Assembly: GCA_022565795.1 (NCBI GenBank) | Contig: JAIUMA010000017.1 | Location: 1 to 51,668 of the forward strand | From: Balneolia bacterium | GTDB lineage: Bacteria; Bacteroidota; Rhodothermia; Balneolales; Cyclonatronaceae | Direction of reading: 5' to 3' | Length of the DNA stretch: 51,668 bases | The notes under the pieces: generated by a model | Seen by the model: only the letters and a program-made list of their open reading frames with translations | What the model was told of the DNA's origin: nothing | Database searches by the model: none | Program-made: the position numbers and the translations under genes | Shown: positions 44,753 through 51,668 of the stretch, in pieces | Numbering within the stretch: the first letter of the stretch is position 1 | Layout of the letters: each line of letters opens with the position of its first letter

Positions 44753-46189
44753 TTATTTGTCTTTTGCTCCATAGAGAATACCCAGAATAAGAACTGCCAG
44801 AATGGGCGTGAGGGCTACTAGTGAAATCATGCCGAAACCCTCAACAAGTGGATCGCTGCCATCTGTAACATTAGAAAAACCAAGCGCAATCGCAACTACA
44901 AAGGTCACTGTCATAGGTCCGGTCGCTACGCCACCGGCATCAAATGCTATTGAAGTAAACTCTCTGCTCGTGAAGTATATCAGCGTGAGTGCAATGATAT
45001 AGCCAGGCAGAACGAGATACATGAGTTCGATGCTGTAGATAATACGAATCATCGCAAGACCGATGGAGAGTGCCACACCGATTGATATAGTGAAAAGCAT
45101 CACTCGCTCCGGAATCGAGCCGCTTGTTACTTTGTCGACTTCCTGAATGAGAACCCGAACAGCAGGTTCTGCAAAGGTCGCTACAAAGCCAAGAAGAATA
45201 CCTATGGGAATTATTATCCAGCTGTTGTCAAGTTCTCCAAGTATAGTTCCCATTTCTGTACCAGCGGGCTGGAATCCAACATGTACACCGTGAAGGAATA
45301 ATGCCATCCCGACCCATGTGAGCACTACGCCTGCAAGCAGCGTCACTACTTTATTGGCTTTCAGCTTCAACATATAAAATTGAAAGAAGATAAAGAAAAG
45401 TACAAGCGGGGTGAGGGCAAATGCGACTTCACCGAGAGTTCCAAGGAAAGTGTAGGATGATTCTCCCTGATCTAGCTCGACATCACTCGGTATGTCATAA
45501 ATGATGCCAAGAAAGAGTACCGCAAGCACGGGCCCGATAGAGGCAAGAGCTACAAGACCGAAACCGTCTTGCGAGCTGGATTTACTTTTTAGTACAGAAG
45601 AAATACCCACGCCGAATGCAATAATGAAGGGAACCGCCATTGGTCCGGTTGTAACACCTCCTGCATCAAAGGAGATAGGTACGAAATTTGGGTCGGAATT
45701 GGGAAGGAATATGATTGTAAATATGAGCGTGTATCCGGCAATCAGAAAATAGTTGATTGACCAGCCTGTAATAATCCTCACCATAGAGAGCGTTACAAAA
45801 ATGGCCAGGCCAAGTGCAACAACAAGAATAAGGCTCGATCTTGGTATGGCACCGCCGGAAGCCTGGTCTACATAACCGGCAAGCACCCAGACGTCAGGTT
45901 CAGCAACGGTTATGGCAAAGCCAAGTATGAAGCTGAACAAAAGTACAATCCATACTTTACCGGTTTTAGGCAAGGCAGATCCAATCATCTCGCCTACGGG
46001 TAACAGACCCATGTGGACACCAATGAGAAACAGAATGAGGCCGCCGGCAACCATGGCCAGACCACTCAGAAAGGCAAAAAAGAACTCGTCGGGTAGAAAA
46101 ATAACCGTGTATTGTAGAAGCACAATTACCGCTGCAATCGGGAAAACAGCCAGGACAACTTCCTTAATTGTGTCTTTTACGAGATCCAT
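44753..46189 (-). CDS. DUF1538 membrane protein with internal duplication
   Basis: 478-residue polytopic membrane protein consisting of two DUF1538 repeats about 242 residues apart. Paired motifs: FLIGVHMGLLPVGEMIG (54-70) with FLHGVHVGFQPAGTEMG (298-314); GFAITVAEPDVWVL (90-103) with GFVATFAEPAVRVL (334-347); FDAGGVTTGPMAVPF (174-188) with FDAGGVATGPMTVTF (416-430). Acidic residues within membrane-like stretches (AEP, FDAGG) suggest cation-coupled transport or a channel. The function of DUF1538 is not established. It is the first gene of the operon with the two PII-like proteins, the usual arrangement for a PII-controlled transporter such as Amt-GlnK or SbtA-SbtB. Confidence 0.92.
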   Translation of the reverse strand: MDLVKDTIKEVVLAVFPIAAVIVLLQYTVIFLPDEFFFAFLSGLAMVAGGLILFLIGVHMGLLPVGEMIGSALPKTGKVWIVLLFSFILGFAITVAEPDVWVLAGYVDQASGGAIPRSSLILVVALGLAIFVTLSMVRIITGWSINYFLIAGYTLIFTIIFLPNSDPNFVPISFDAGGVTTGPMAVPFIIAFGVGISSVLKSKSSSQDGFGLVALASIGPVLAVLFLGIIYDIPSDVELDQGESSYTFLGTLGEVAFALTPLVLFFIFFQFYMLKLKANKVVTLLAGVVLTWVGMALFLHGVHVGFQPAGTEMGTILGELDNSWIIIPIGILLGFVATFAEPAVRVLIQEVDKVTSGSIPERVMLFTISIGVALSIGLAMIRIIYSIELMYLVLPGYIIALTLIYFTSREFTSIAFDAGGVATGPMTVTFVVAIALGFSNVTDGSDPLVEGFGMISLVALTPILAVLILGILYGAKDK

Positions 46190-46213
46190 TCGGTAGATTT
46201 AGTGTGATATTCG

Positions 46214-46269
46214 GTATTTTCAAGCTCTGCATTCTATTTGGAAGCATTGAAAATACAATTTAATTGTAT
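46214..46269. promoter_or_regulatory. Two overlapping perfect palindromes in the divergent DUF1538/IMPase promoter
   Basis: GTATTTTCAA (46214-46223) and TTGAAAATAC (46247-46256) form a 10-bp inverted repeat with 23 nt between. ATACAAT (46253-46259) and ATTGTAT (46263-46269) form a second, 7-bp inverted repeat with spacer TTA. They share bases 46253-46256. The site begins 25 bp upstream of the DUF1538 ATG and ends 58 bp before the IMPase ATG. Confidence 0.55.
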
Positions 46270-46326
46270 GAGGTGGTACTTATTGAGCCAACGAATCCTA
46301 ACTTCTTTTAAGTCCTGAAAATATCT

Positions 46327-47151
46327 ATGGAAAACCGTACAGACCTGCAGATAGCTCATGAAGCAGCTATGAAAGCCTCAGCCGTGATAAAGCACTATGC
46401 AGAAAACAGAGATCAGCTGAATGTTGAGCTCAAAGGAAGACACGATTTGGTTACTCAGGCCGATGTTGAAACCGAAAAAAAGATTGTGGAAATCATTCAG
46501 CACTACCGACCCGATGATGTGATTCTCGGCGAAGAAACCGCTGCACAGCAAAAGCTAACCAATGCGCGCACATGGATTATTGACCCGATTGACGGGACCA
46601 CAAACTTCACGCACGCTTTTCCTGTATTCTGCATTTCTATTGCGCTTTGGGAGAACAAAAGACCCAAAGCTGCTGTCATTTATGAAATAAACTCGGGTGA
46701 GGTATTTACGGCTGAAGAGGGCGGAGGCGCCTTTTTAAATGGTCGACCCATTCGGATATCCGATGCTCAAAAACCGGAAGAGGCGCTTCTCGGTACCGGC
46801 TTCCCGTACCGTGATCTGGAAATAATCGACGACTATCTTGCGCTTCTGAAATGCTTTATGAAAGAAACGCACGGCGTTCGAAGACCCGGCAGCGCGGCCT
46901 ATGATCTGGCGTGTGTCGCAGCCGGACGACTTGACGGTTTCTACGAATATGCACTTTCACCGTGGGATGTAGCTGCAGGCGTGCTGCTGATCCGGGAAGC
47001 CGGGGGCGTTATCGCAGACTGGGATGGCGGTGATGAATGGTTGTTTGGCAAAAGAATTGTTTGCGGCAATGAAGCCATCACCCGATATCTTCTGGACCGT
47101 ATCAAAACCTATATACCGGAGGAGCTCAGAAAAGCCAAGCCACTGAGTTAG
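46327..47151 (+). CDS. suhB: Inositol monophosphatase family protein
   Basis: 274-residue Mg-dependent, Li-sensitive-type phosphatase. The metal sites of the family are present: GEET (68-71), DPIDGTTNF (86-94) and SPWDVAAGVLLIREAGG near 216. It hydrolyses inositol-1-phosphate or related sugar phosphates; bacterial SuhB also has roles in rRNA antitermination in E. coli, not to be assumed here. Full length with a normal start (ATG 46327). It is divergent from the DUF1538 operon and convergent with bshB1, whose stop lies only 9 bp away, with no terminator hairpin evident between. Confidence 0.92.
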   Translation: MENRTDLQIAHEAAMKASAVIKHYAENRDQLNVELKGRHDLVTQADVETEKKIVEIIQHYRPDDVILGEETAAQQKLTNARTWIIDPIDGTTNFTHAFPVFCISIALWENKRPKAAVIYEINSGEVFTAEEGGGAFLNGRPIRISDAQKPEEALLGTGFPYRDLEIIDDYLALLKCFMKETHGVRRPGSAAYDLACVAAGRLDGFYEYALSPWDVAAGVLLIREAGGVIADWDGGDEWLFGKRIVCGNEAITRYLLDRIKTYIPEELRKAKPLS

Positions 47152-47160
47152 CTCCCTCTT

Positions 47161-47907
47161 TTAGCGAATCCGCTTGTGGTTGAGTAAATAACTCAGGTCG
47201 CCAAACGGGATAGGTCCACCGTGATATTGAAACGGTTCTCCGTAGGTGACTCCAATCTGATGACCGAAAACACGGGCACGGCTGCGAAGGGTTTCGAAGA
47301 AGCCTTCACCGGAAATATAGGTTTGCGGTCCTTCATCAGACTCAGGAACGTTGAACTGGGTTTTGAATGCGAGTATAGCCTGCTCTTTTACGGACTGAGT
47401 CTCACTTATGTCGAATACCAAATGAGGTTCAAAAGGGGTGTCCTGCATGTAATAGAAGATATGGGCGGGCCTCCATGGATCCTGCTCAACACCGTCGTTA
47501 TTAACGGTTTTCCTCATTTTTAACCCGCTGTAGAAAAGAGCGTCAAGAGTTAGCTTGTGAGCATGTCCGTGATCGGGATGGCGGTCTACAGGAGAATTGA
47601 TGAAGCAAATATCCGGTTTCAGCTCGCGAACGACCCGCATAATAGCATGTTGATGATTATGGGTGTTTGCAAGACCGTTGTCTGGCAGCCCGAGATTTAG
47701 TCTTGTCTTAAGTCCGAGCACGGAGGCGGCATCCTGTGCTTCCTGAAGGCGCTGCTCGGGTGTGCCGCGCGTTCCCATTTCACCGCGTGTAAGGTCAAGG
47801 ACCCCGCACTTGAGGCCCTGAGCGGCTAGTTTGGCCAGTGTGCCGGCGCAGCAGAGTTCGGTATCGTCAGGATGTGCAGCTATGGCGAGGACATCAAGTT
47901 TTGTCAT
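47161..47907 (-). CDS. bshB1: Bacillithiol biosynthesis deacetylase BshB1
   Basis: Zinc-dependent GlcNAc-malate deacetylase making the second step of bacillithiol synthesis (GlcN-malate from GlcNAc-malate); cytoplasmic. 248 residues, PIG-L/LmbE fold. The metal/catalytic motif AAHPDDTELCC (10-20) and RHPDHGHAH (109-117) are intact, with GEMGTRGTPEQR and LGLPDNGL as further family signatures. The presence of bshB1 indicates that the organism uses bacillithiol; bshA and bshC are not in the window. Its start is ATG 47907. It converges on the inositol phosphatase gene. Confidence 0.94.
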   Translation of the reverse strand: MTKLDVLAIAAHPDDTELCCAGTLAKLAAQGLKCGVLDLTRGEMGTRGTPEQRLQEAQDAASVLGLKTRLNLGLPDNGLANTHNHQHAIMRVVRELKPDICFINSPVDRHPDHGHAHKLTLDALFYSGLKMRKTVNNDGVEQDPWRPAHIFYYMQDTPFEPHLVFDISETQSVKEQAILAFKTQFNVPESDEGPQTYISGEGFFETLRSRARVFGHQIGVTYGEPFQYHGGPIPFGDLSYLLNHKRIR

Positions 47908-48043
47908 AGTAGTAATGCAAAAAAAGAATGAATTAAAAATGATCGTAATTTACGCTGGTAACGTTAGATGAATGTAGTAATGTTTCAGCTAAACCTGTAA
48001 TTTACTATAATAGATGTGCTAAGATTAAATTAAATCTACTGAA

Positions 48044-48250
48044 ATGGAAGAATTTAAAGAAAGACCGGGCGTGAGCGGGATTGATGAAATCAAAAACCTG
48101 TTTGGCCATATCATCACAGAAGATGAATTAAAGAATCAGGTTGGAAACGCAAAAAAGAAGCTGATTGATGAAGTGCAGAAAAAACCTCTGGCAGCTGTGG
48201 CAGTTGCTGCGGCTGTAGGCTTCGTTTTAGGTTCCATCCTGAAACGCTGA
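48044..48250 (+). CDS. Small YqjD/ElaB-like (DUF883-type) membrane-anchored protein
   Basis: 68 residues: polar amphipathic helix (FGHIITEDELKNQVGNAKKK) followed by a C-terminal Ala/Val-rich anchor KPLAAVAVAAAVGFVLGSIL ending in KR. This is the plan of the ElaB/YqjD/DUF883 family, C-tail-anchored inner-membrane proteins that in E. coli associate with ribosomes in stationary phase. It is the first gene of a three-gene unit (gap 7 bp to the next). The family placement is by architecture; sequence similarity is weak because the protein is short. Confidence 0.75.
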   Translation: MEEFKERPGVSGIDEIKNLFGHIITEDELKNQVGNAKKKLIDEVQKKPLAAVAVAAAVGFVLGSILKR

Positions 48251-48257
48251 TTATACC

Positions 48258-48704
48258 ATGGATTTTGATACAAAAACATCAGTAAAAACTATTGTCACCG
48301 ACTTGCAGCGGTACGTGGAAAAACGTATAGAGCTTAAGACGCTTGAATTTCAGGAGAAAGGGGCTGCGCTTGCGGCGGCTGTAATTAGTAACGGAATGGG
48401 CCTCATTATGATGGTACTTGGCCTTTTCTTTCTGCTTGTTGCTGCCGGAATTGGCTTGGGTTATCTGTTCGATAACATGATGCTCGGATTCGTAGCTGTG
48501 GCGCTTATTCTTATAATCTTCGGTTTTTATATCTATAAAACCAGCCGTAATGCTCTTCAGAATAAGCTTCAGCTACAGCTCAACCTGTTTGTTGATTCCG
48601 TGCTGGAGTCTGCCGAAAGAAAAAAAGAGAGCATCGATAAAACTGCCTTGAATCCGGATGATGAGAATCAATCAAGCACAGATTCGGAATCTCCCAAAGT
48701 TTAA
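48258..48704 (+). CDS. Phage-holin-like membrane protein (YqjE/Holin-X type)
   Basis: 148 residues with two central membrane segments (about 38-64 and 69-92) between a polar helix (VEKRIELKTLEFQEKGAALA) and a charged tail rich in Ser, Asp and Glu. The pattern and length fit the PF07332 family, named phage holin but found in chromosomal operons such as E. coli yqjDEK; there is no phage gene nearby. It follows the YqjD-like gene by 7 bp and precedes the third member by 24 bp, so the three are presumably translated from one transcript and sit together in the inner membrane. Confidence 0.85.
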   Translation: MDFDTKTSVKTIVTDLQRYVEKRIELKTLEFQEKGAALAAAVISNGMGLIMMVLGLFFLLVAAGIGLGYLFDNMMLGFVAVALILIIFGFYIYKTSRNALQNKLQLQLNLFVDSVLESAERKKESIDKTALNPDDENQSSTDSESPKV

Positions 48705-48728
48705 CTGATATTTTTAGGAATAAGATTT

Positions 48729-49205
48729 ATGTCGTTATCAAAAAAAGAGAAGGAAATTCTGGAGCGAAGACTGAAGCTACAGGCAGAGCTTGACCAAATT
48801 GAAAAAAAACTCGATGCATCGGTAGGTCAGCTTAGAACTGATGTAGAGAAGAAGGTTTCTGATACCAAAAATAAGCTTTCACCAGCCTACTGGATCCGGA
48901 AATACCCTAATTATGCGATTGGTGCTGCTGTTGCGCTTGGCTTTATTTTCGCGCCAAGACGAAAAAGAGCTTACAATGATGATACTGTAGAAATGAACAG
49001 TGTACAGCAACAAGAGCCCAGGGTGGTTAAGGTACGCGGTCTCAGTACAGGTGATATGATATCTTCAGAACTAAAGCGAATGCTGATGCAGAAGGCAACA
49101 ACATTCATTGTTGATAAGATTGAAGATGCTATCGATCAAAACCTCAATAAAAAAGAAAGCCGCAGACCGGAACATTCTGATACGTCGGATAAACTACAAT
49201 CGTAA
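48729..49205 (+). CDS. Membrane-associated YqjD/YqjK-like coiled-coil protein
   Basis: 158 residues. An N-terminal charged coiled coil (1-50) is followed by KLSPAYWIRKYPNYAIGAAV and ALGFIFAPRRKR (about 51-81), a short hydrophobic anchor like the tail of DUF883 proteins but placed in the middle, then a polar stretch and an amphipathic C-terminal region (LKRMLMQKATTFIVDKIEDA). I do not know a named family. It closes the three-gene unit with the YqjD-like and YqjE-like proteins, and a role in envelope stress or membrane-ribosome association is inferred from that context only. Confidence 0.75.
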   Translation: MSLSKKEKEILERRLKLQAELDQIEKKLDASVGQLRTDVEKKVSDTKNKLSPAYWIRKYPNYAIGAAVALGFIFAPRRKRAYNDDTVEMNSVQQQEPRVVKVRGLSTGDMISSELKRMLMQKATTFIVDKIEDAIDQNLNKKESRRPEHSDTSDKLQS

Positions 49206-49368
49206 AAAGTAGTTAGAGCACTGCGTCAAGTGCCTGCAAAGTGGTAAATTGGCACTCGTTTTCACATCATGAATGCATGTAGTAAAACATAACTCGTAAC
49301 AATTACCGGCTCATTACGTCTAACCGGTCAGTTAACCCAACTCATACAGGTCTTTAATAACAAACCGA

Positions 49369-50724
49369 ATGTCTACTTTTACCAAATGTTTGATTTTATC
49401 AGTGGTTTTCAGCCTTGCTGCATTCTCAACATCTGAGGCGCAGCAGCAAATATCGCTTAATGAAGCGATAGAAATGGCGCTGGGAAACAGCATTGAAATG
49501 CAGCAGGCCAGAAACAATCTTGAGCGCAATGATGCGGCTGTACGTGGTGCTTATGGTCAGTTCCTGCCTAACCTGACAGGTTCCCTAAGTGGCTCTCGTC
49601 AGTCCGGCCGTCAGTTTGACCAGGCTAACGTTACGTTCGATGAGTTTACCCAAAACTCCATCAGTGGTAGCATTAATACAAATATGCCGTTATTTACGGG
49701 CTGGCAAAACATCAGCAATCTGAGAGAAACGCGTGTAAACCGTGAAGCCGGTGAGGAAACCTTTCAGCGTTTGCGTGAAGACACCATTTTTCAGACGGCT
49801 CAAAGTTTTTTGCAGGTAATTTTGAACAAAGAGCTGCTTGAAATTGCTAAAGATAATCTGGAAACGGCTAAAAAACAGCTAGAACAGGTAGATGCTCAGG
49901 TTGAAGTTGGCATGCGCCCGATAGTGGATTTGTTTAATCAGGAGGCTGAGGTAGCTAACAACGAGCTATTAGTTATCCAGCGCCAGCGTGATGTGAACAC
50001 AAGTAAAGTATCGCTTATGCGATTTCTCCAGCTTGATGCTCTCAACGACTATGAATTTGTAGTACCGGATATTGAGACAGAAGGCATCATCCCTCAGGAG
50101 TTCAACCTTGTTGAACTGATTGATGCAGCTATGGAAAGCCGCAGAGACCTTCGTGCAGCCGAGCTCAATGTGGAAGGTTCTGAATTTGCCCTTCGCTCTG
50201 CCCGTAGCGGCTACTGGCCAACACTGAGCCTTTCTGCCGGTGTGAATACTTCCTACGGTGACCGTTACCGCGTACTTGGCGAGCCGGTAAGTTTCTCCGA
50301 TCAGTTTTTTGATCAGCGTATTAACCGGAGCATTGGTGTCAGTCTGAGTATTCCCATATTCGATCGTTTCCAAACCCGCACAAATGTAATAAACCGCTCA
50401 ATTGATCTTAAGAACGACCGGTTGTCTTTAATCGACAGAAAGTCGCTTGTTTATCAGGAAGTGCGTCAGGCGTATGAGGATTATATTACCCTTTCCCAGG
50501 AATTGGTGTCTTCAGAAACTGCTCTTCGTGCTGCAGAAAAAGCTTTTGAAACCCAGCAGGAGCGCTACAACGTAGGTTCCACAACGCTAATTGAGCTTAC
50601 TCAAGCTAACAATGCATTCTTTCAGGCAAGTTCACAACGTGTACAAACTGTATATCAGTTTATTTTCCAGGAGAAGCTTCTTGACTACTTCCTTGGAAAA
50701 ATCACTGAAGATGTATCGCTTTAA
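49369..50724 (+). CDS. TolC family outer-membrane efflux protein
   Basis: 451 residues. Signal peptide (LILSVVFSLAAFSTSEA, cleavage near SEA-QQ), then the duplicated helical-hairpin repeats of outer-membrane efflux factors: QISLNEAIEMALGNSIEMQQ in repeat one, and VELIDAAMESRRDLRAAELN in repeat two, each ending in the long helices typical of the tunnel. It would form the trimeric outer-membrane duct for a tripartite exporter or type I secretion system. No periplasmic adaptor gene is in the window; the next gene is an ABC ATPase, but a terminator separates them. The substrate is unknown. Confidence 0.94.
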   Translation: MSTFTKCLILSVVFSLAAFSTSEAQQQISLNEAIEMALGNSIEMQQARNNLERNDAAVRGAYGQFLPNLTGSLSGSRQSGRQFDQANVTFDEFTQNSISGSINTNMPLFTGWQNISNLRETRVNREAGEETFQRLREDTIFQTAQSFLQVILNKELLEIAKDNLETAKKQLEQVDAQVEVGMRPIVDLFNQEAEVANNELLVIQRQRDVNTSKVSLMRFLQLDALNDYEFVVPDIETEGIIPQEFNLVELIDAAMESRRDLRAAELNVEGSEFALRSARSGYWPTLSLSAGVNTSYGDRYRVLGEPVSFSDQFFDQRINRSIGVSLSIPIFDRFQTRTNVINRSIDLKNDRLSLIDRKSLVYQEVRQAYEDYITLSQELVSSETALRAAEKAFETQQERYNVGSTTLIELTQANNAFFQASSQRVQTVYQFIFQEKLLDYFLGKITEDVSL

Positions 50725-50785
50725 GATATTTATTGAAACCGTTTGTCCCAAACGACGTAATAGTCGGAGCGGGCAATGAAGATTC

Positions 50786-50810
50786 AAGGCTCCTTCGGGA
50801 GCCTTTTTTA
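50786..50810 (+). terminator. Rho-independent terminator with TTCG loop after tolC
   Basis: AAGGCTCC (50786-50793), loop TTCG, GGAGCCTT (50798-50805), then a T-tract to 50810. It lies 61 bp after the tolC-like stop and inside the upstream extension of the ABC frame, which argues against translation of that extension. Confidence 0.93.
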
Positions 50811-50832
50811 TTTACATCAAATAATATCTCTT

Positions 50833-51552
50833 ATGAACACGGAAGCACCAATGATCGACATCCGGGAAATGACCAAGTCTTATATAATGGGAGAGCAGCG
50901 GGTTGATGCACTGCGTGGCGTTTCACTTAGTATCAAGAAAAACGAGTACGTTGCCATTATGGGCCCATCGGGATCTGGAAAATCCACGCTCATGAATATG
51001 ATCGGATGTCTGGATACGCCCACGTCAGGTAACTATTTCCTGAATGGCAGCGACGTGAGCAGTCTTTCGGACGATGAACTGGCAACGGTCCGAAATAAAG
51101 AGATTGGTTTTGTATTTCAGACGTTCAATTTGCTGCCAAGATCGAGCTGCCTGGCCAATGTAGAGCTTCCGCTTATCTATGCCGGTATGCCGGCTACAGA
51201 GCGCAGAGAGCGCGCCATAAAAATGCTTGAAAGCGTAAACTTAGGTGATAGGGTACATCACAGACCAAACGAGCTTTCAGGAGGGCAGAGGCAACGTGTG
51301 GCTGTTGCAAGGGCGCTTATAAACCGGCCCTCCATCATCCTGGCTGATGAGCCTACCGGAAATCTGGACAGTAAGACAGGCGTGGAAATTATGAAGCTGT
51401 TCGAGACCCTCTATCAGGACGGAAATACCATCATCCTGGTAACACACGAAGAAGATATAGCCGGGCACGCACGCAGAATTGTGCGATTAAAGGACGGGCT
51501 TCTGGAAAGCGACGAGCAGGTTCATCACCCTGCAATGGATGTACTGGTGTAA
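50833..51552 (+). CDS. ABC transporter ATP-binding protein (MacB/LolD type)
   Basis: 239-residue ATPase subunit. From ATG 50833: [20 protein letters not shown], Walker [10 protein letters not shown] (44-52), Q-loop VFQTFNLLP, signature LSGGQRQR, Walker [13 protein letters not shown], and the switch His in VTHEEDIA. The wording of the switch and D-loop regions puts it in the MacB/LolD/FtsE group, which moves lipoproteins or exports macrolides and similar compounds. The open frame begins at 50776, but that part runs through a terminator hairpin, so 50833 is the real start. No permease gene follows in the window; a tRNA and terminator come next, so its partner must lie elsewhere. Confidence 0.94.
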   Translation: MNTEAPMIDIREMTKSYIMGEQRVDALRGVSLSIKKNEYVAIMGPSGSGKSTLMNMIGCLDTPTSGNYFLNGSDVSSLSDDELATVRNKEIGFVFQTFNLLPRSSCLANVELPLIYAGMPATERRERAIKMLESVNLGDRVHHRPNELSGGQRQRVAVARALINRPSIILADEPTGNLDSKTGVEIMKLFETLYQDGNTIILVTHEEDIAGHARRIVRLKDGLLESDEQVHHPAMDVLV

Positions 51553-51582
51553 CTGAATTTGAAAATATTAAGCATAAAAAAA

Positions 51583-51611
51583 GGTCTTAACCGAAGTTAA
51601 GACCCTTTTTA
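51583..51611. terminator. Rho-independent terminator between the ABC gene and tRNA-Glu
   Basis: GGTCTTAAC (51583-51591) and GTTAAGACC (51596-51604) form a perfect 9-bp stem with loop CGAA. A run of A precedes it (51576-51582) and T follows, so it can end both the plus-strand ABC transcript and the minus-strand tRNA transcript. Confidence 0.93.
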
Positions 51612-51615
51612 TGTG

Positions 51616-51668
51616 TACCGCGTACGGGATTCGAACCCGTGCTACCGCCGTGAAAGGGCGGCGTCCTA
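51616..51668 (-). tRNA. tRNA-Glu (UUC), 5' part outside the window
   Basis: Read on the minus strand: anticodon stem CCGCC/GGCGG around the loop CTTTCAC, so the anticodon is TTC (glutamate); then the variable loop, T-stem ACGGG/CCCGT around TTCGAAT, and the 3' acceptor half ACGCGGT with discriminator A. The D-arm and 5' acceptor lie beyond the window end. No CCA is encoded; the bases after the discriminator read CAC. Confidence 0.9.

Noticed and set aside
48258-48704. Holin-like gene as a sign of a prophage
   Set aside because: There are no integrase, capsid, tail or lysis genes nearby, and the family is common in chromosomal yqjDE-type operons.
50776-50832. N-terminal extension of the ABC ATPase
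   Set aside because: This stretch contains the tolC terminator hairpin and its T-tract, and the ATPase family begins at the later ATG.
1-51668. CRISPR array or complete insertion sequence
   Set aside because: No regularly spaced direct repeats with unique spacers and no transposase-like frame were seen; the repeats found are isolated pairs.

Overview
The window looks like chromosomal DNA of a Bacteroidota/Rhodothermota-type bacterium, most likely a Balneolota (Balneolaceae) relative. The signs are two large secreted subtilases ending in type IX secretion (Por) type A sorting domains, two TonB-dependent outer-membrane receptors with carboxypeptidase-like N-terminal domains, DUF3857 transglutaminase-like proteins, a bacillithiol deacetylase (BshB1), A-rich leaders with few Shine-Dalgarno sites, and a moderate GC content. 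The family calls are from sequence; the taxonomic placement is inference. There is no rRNA, CRISPR array, prophage or intact insertion sequence. One partial tRNA-Glu closes the window.

Layout. 1-2.2 kb: TatD-type nuclease and a phosphofructokinase with an unusual Gly/Lys active-site pair. 2.2-4.0 kb: an AT-richer accessory patch holding two related exported small proteins (the first frameshifted), bracketed by a 21-bp direct repeat. 4.0-9.0 kb: LemA plus an M48 membrane protease, a small acidic ACP-like protein that lacks the phosphopantetheine serine, and an MFS transporter. 9.0-26 kb: an outer-membrane receptor, a T9SS subtilase, a small membrane protein, DUF1499, cysteine desulfurase, a second T9SS subtilase and two consecutive DUF3857 proteins, one with and one without the transglutaminase cysteine. 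26-38 kb: a GNAT protein, an orphan AraC-type DNA-binding domain, a large DUF4175-like coiled-coil membrane protein, MBL hydrolase, Lon-substrate-binding-domain protein, MerR regulator, alpha/beta hydrolase, the SelO pseudokinase AMPylator and an unrecognised 511-aa membrane protein. 38-40 kb: a lipid-linked-sugar glycosyltransferase overlapping a methyltransferase. 40-44 kb: two paralogous lipoproteins and a ZnuD-like TonB receptor behind a palindrome-rich promoter. 44-46 kb: an operon of a duplicated DUF1538 membrane protein with two PII-like proteins. 46-51.6 kb: inositol monophosphatase, BshB1, a YqjD/YqjE-like membrane-stress operon, TolC and a MacB-type ABC ATPase.

The strongest candidates for under-described biology are the DUF1538-PII-PII operon with two overlapping perfect palindromes in its divergent promoter, the lipoprotein-lipoprotein-TonB receptor locus with an ATGCAA-N5-TTGCAT operator-like site, the serine-less ACP-like protein, and the direct-repeat-bounded gene pair at 2.4-3.8 kb. 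Several convergent gene pairs share clear bidirectional rho-independent terminators, which helps define transcription units.
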